Positions 6,231-6,712 of a stretch of 6,712 nt of DNA are shown here, one piece after another. The stretch is from an uncultured Eubacteriales bacterium (GTDB taxonomy: Bacteria > Bacillota > Clostridia > Oscillospirales > Oscillospiraceae). Below the pieces are notes generated by a model. It was not told the DNA's origin. It saw only the letters and a program-made list of their open reading frames with translations, and made no database searches. The translations under genes were made by a program, and so were the position numbers. The DNA is taken from the NCBI GenBank assembly GCA_900555795.1, contig USMP01000074.1:1-6712 (forward strand). Direction: 5' to 3'. The first letter of the stretch is position 1. Every line of letters starts with the position of its first letter.

Positions 6231-6584
6231 ATGACCAAGCAGGAACTATGCCAAAAGGCCCGGGACATGCTGCCCATGGCCTACGTGCCCTACTCCCACT
6301 TCCCGGTGGGAGCGGCACTGGAGTGCGAGGACGGGACGGTGTTCACCGGGTGCAACATTGAAAACGCCGGCTACACCCCCACCAACTGCGCCGAGCGCAC
6401 CGCCGTGGCCGCCGATACGGAGCGGTTCACCGCCCCCTGCGGCGTCTGCCGGCAGGTGCTGGCGGAGTTCAACCCGGAACTGACCATGGAGGTCATCCTG
6501 GTGAACCGGGAGGGGAAAACCCTGGAACTGACGCTGCGGGATCTGCTGCCCTACAGCTTTGACAGCAGCTATCTGGGGCAGTAG
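6231..6584 (+). CDS. cdd: Cytidine deaminase with a 16-residue internal deletion
   Basis: Homologous to the small zinc cytidine deaminases that convert (deoxy)cytidine to (deoxy)uridine in pyrimidine salvage. It has the YVPYSHFPVGAAL start, GCNIENAGY, NCAERTA (zinc ligand C53, catalytic E55) and PCGVCRQVLAEF (zinc ligands C70 and C73), and a normal C-terminus. In the Bacillus subtilis enzyme the equivalent residues are C53, E55, C86 and C89, so everything after residue 58 is 16 positions early and total length is 117 instead of about 130-136. The missing part is the rest of the helix that begins with the CAE motif and the start of the next strand. The frame is kept (48 bp lost, near 6402-6413). 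The fold is probably damaged although all metal ligands remain. AAGGAG (6218-6223) supports the start; it is likely co-transcribed with the deacetylase. Confidence 0.85.
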   Translation: MTKQELCQKARDMLPMAYVPYSHFPVGAALECEDGTVFTGCNIENAGYTPTNCAERTAVAADTERFTAPCGVCRQVLAEFNPELTMEVILVNREGKTLELTLRDLLPYSFDSSYLGQ

Positions 6585-6601
6585 GCCCCTGAAGGGCTTT
6601 T
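6585..6601 (+). terminator. Weak candidate terminator after cytidine deaminase
   Basis: GCCC (6585-6588) and GGGC (6594-6597) form a four-base-pair stem with a five-base loop, followed by TTTT (6598-6601). It begins right after the stop codon. Short stem and short U-tract make it weak; the larger hairpin at 6614-6657 may assist it. Confidence 0.4.
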
Positions 6602-6613
6602 GACCGTCCCACG

Positions 6614-6657
6614 GAGAGGGGGCGCCGGGCATAGGATTATGTCCGGCGCCCCCTCTC
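6614..6657. repeat. Long perfect inverted repeat (20-bp hairpin)
   Basis: GAGAGGGGGCGCCGG (6614-6628) is fully complementary to CCGGCGCCCCCTCTC (6643-6657). The pairing continues inward through one G-U and four more pairs (6629-6633 with 6638-6642) to a GGAT loop. No U-tract follows on either strand, so it is not a standard intrinsic terminator. It could be a 3' transcript stabiliser, a bidirectional pause between convergent genes, or a copy of an intergenic repeat family. Confidence 0.75.
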
Positions 6658-6676
6658 AGCGCTTATGGGCGGCTGC

Positions 6677-6694
6677 TCCGGGACCCGCCCCGGA
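6677..6694. repeat. Short inverted repeat near the right end
   Basis: TCCGGG (6677-6682) and CCCGGA (6689-6694) are perfect arms around six bases. It may form a small hairpin. In sequence this rich in G and C it could be chance. No gene can be supported in 6658-6712. Confidence 0.25.
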
Positions 6695-6712
6695 CATTTC
6701 CGCCCCGCCAGG

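Noticed and set aside
4820..6277. A 485-codon open frame on the minus strand opposite the deacetylase.
   Set aside because: Composition is low-complexity Val/Leu/Gly/His-rich with no recognisable domain, and it mirrors the codon bias of the clearly real lipoprotein gene on the other strand.
6658..6712. Possible 3' end of a convergent minus-strand gene entering from the right.
   Set aside because: Short open frames exist on the minus strand, but fewer than 30 codons with no recognisable motif cannot be called.

Overview
The window is GC-rich DNA with strong GGAGG-type ribosome binding sites, a 17-18 bp spaced TTGACA/TATAAT-like promoter grammar, and low-GC-Gram-positive protein families (two-HKD cardiolipin synthase, split ThrE-type exporter, short zinc cytidine deaminase). 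This points to a high-GC member of the Clostridia, most likely an Oscillospiraceae-type gut bacterium (Flavonifractor/Oscillibacter-like). That placement is inference from gene style, not from a marker gene.

Layout. Positions 1-115 hold a leader with a TTGACA box and a perfect palindrome. Positions 116-245 are a frameshifted stub of the N-terminus of a MatC/SLC13-type carboxylate transporter. Positions 380-1390 (minus strand) are a decayed region: the N-terminus and sensor domain of an FtsX/MacB-type ABC permease with internal losses, joined to what looks like the C-terminal tail of a LysR-type regulator. A strong minus-strand terminator lies at 265-310. Going upstream on the minus strand come the two halves of a threonine/serine exporter family transporter (1429-1884 and 2026-2829) and a complete cardiolipin synthase (2860-4437). 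All of these could be read from one promoter at 4477-4505.

A nearly back-to-back promoter at 4511-4540 drives the plus strand. It reads an orphan 78-residue protein (4570-4806), then a regulatory gap with three TTGTCACC direct repeats and its own promoter, then a lipoprotein with a NodB-type polysaccharide deacetylase domain (4931-6208). Next is a cytidine deaminase (6231-6584) that keeps every zinc and catalytic residue but lacks 16 internal residues. The right end carries a weak terminator and a very stable 20-bp hairpin.

How the genes fit together. The intact genes lean towards the cell envelope: phospholipid synthesis, metabolite export and glycan deacetylation. The arrangement is a divergent pair of operons. 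No defence, CRISPR, phage or transposon genes are visible, and I see no convincing new multi-gene system. The best leads are the helically phased repeats before the deacetylase, the internally deleted cytidine deaminase, an antisense-facing terminator between the exporter halves, and the cluster of gene remnants at the left end.
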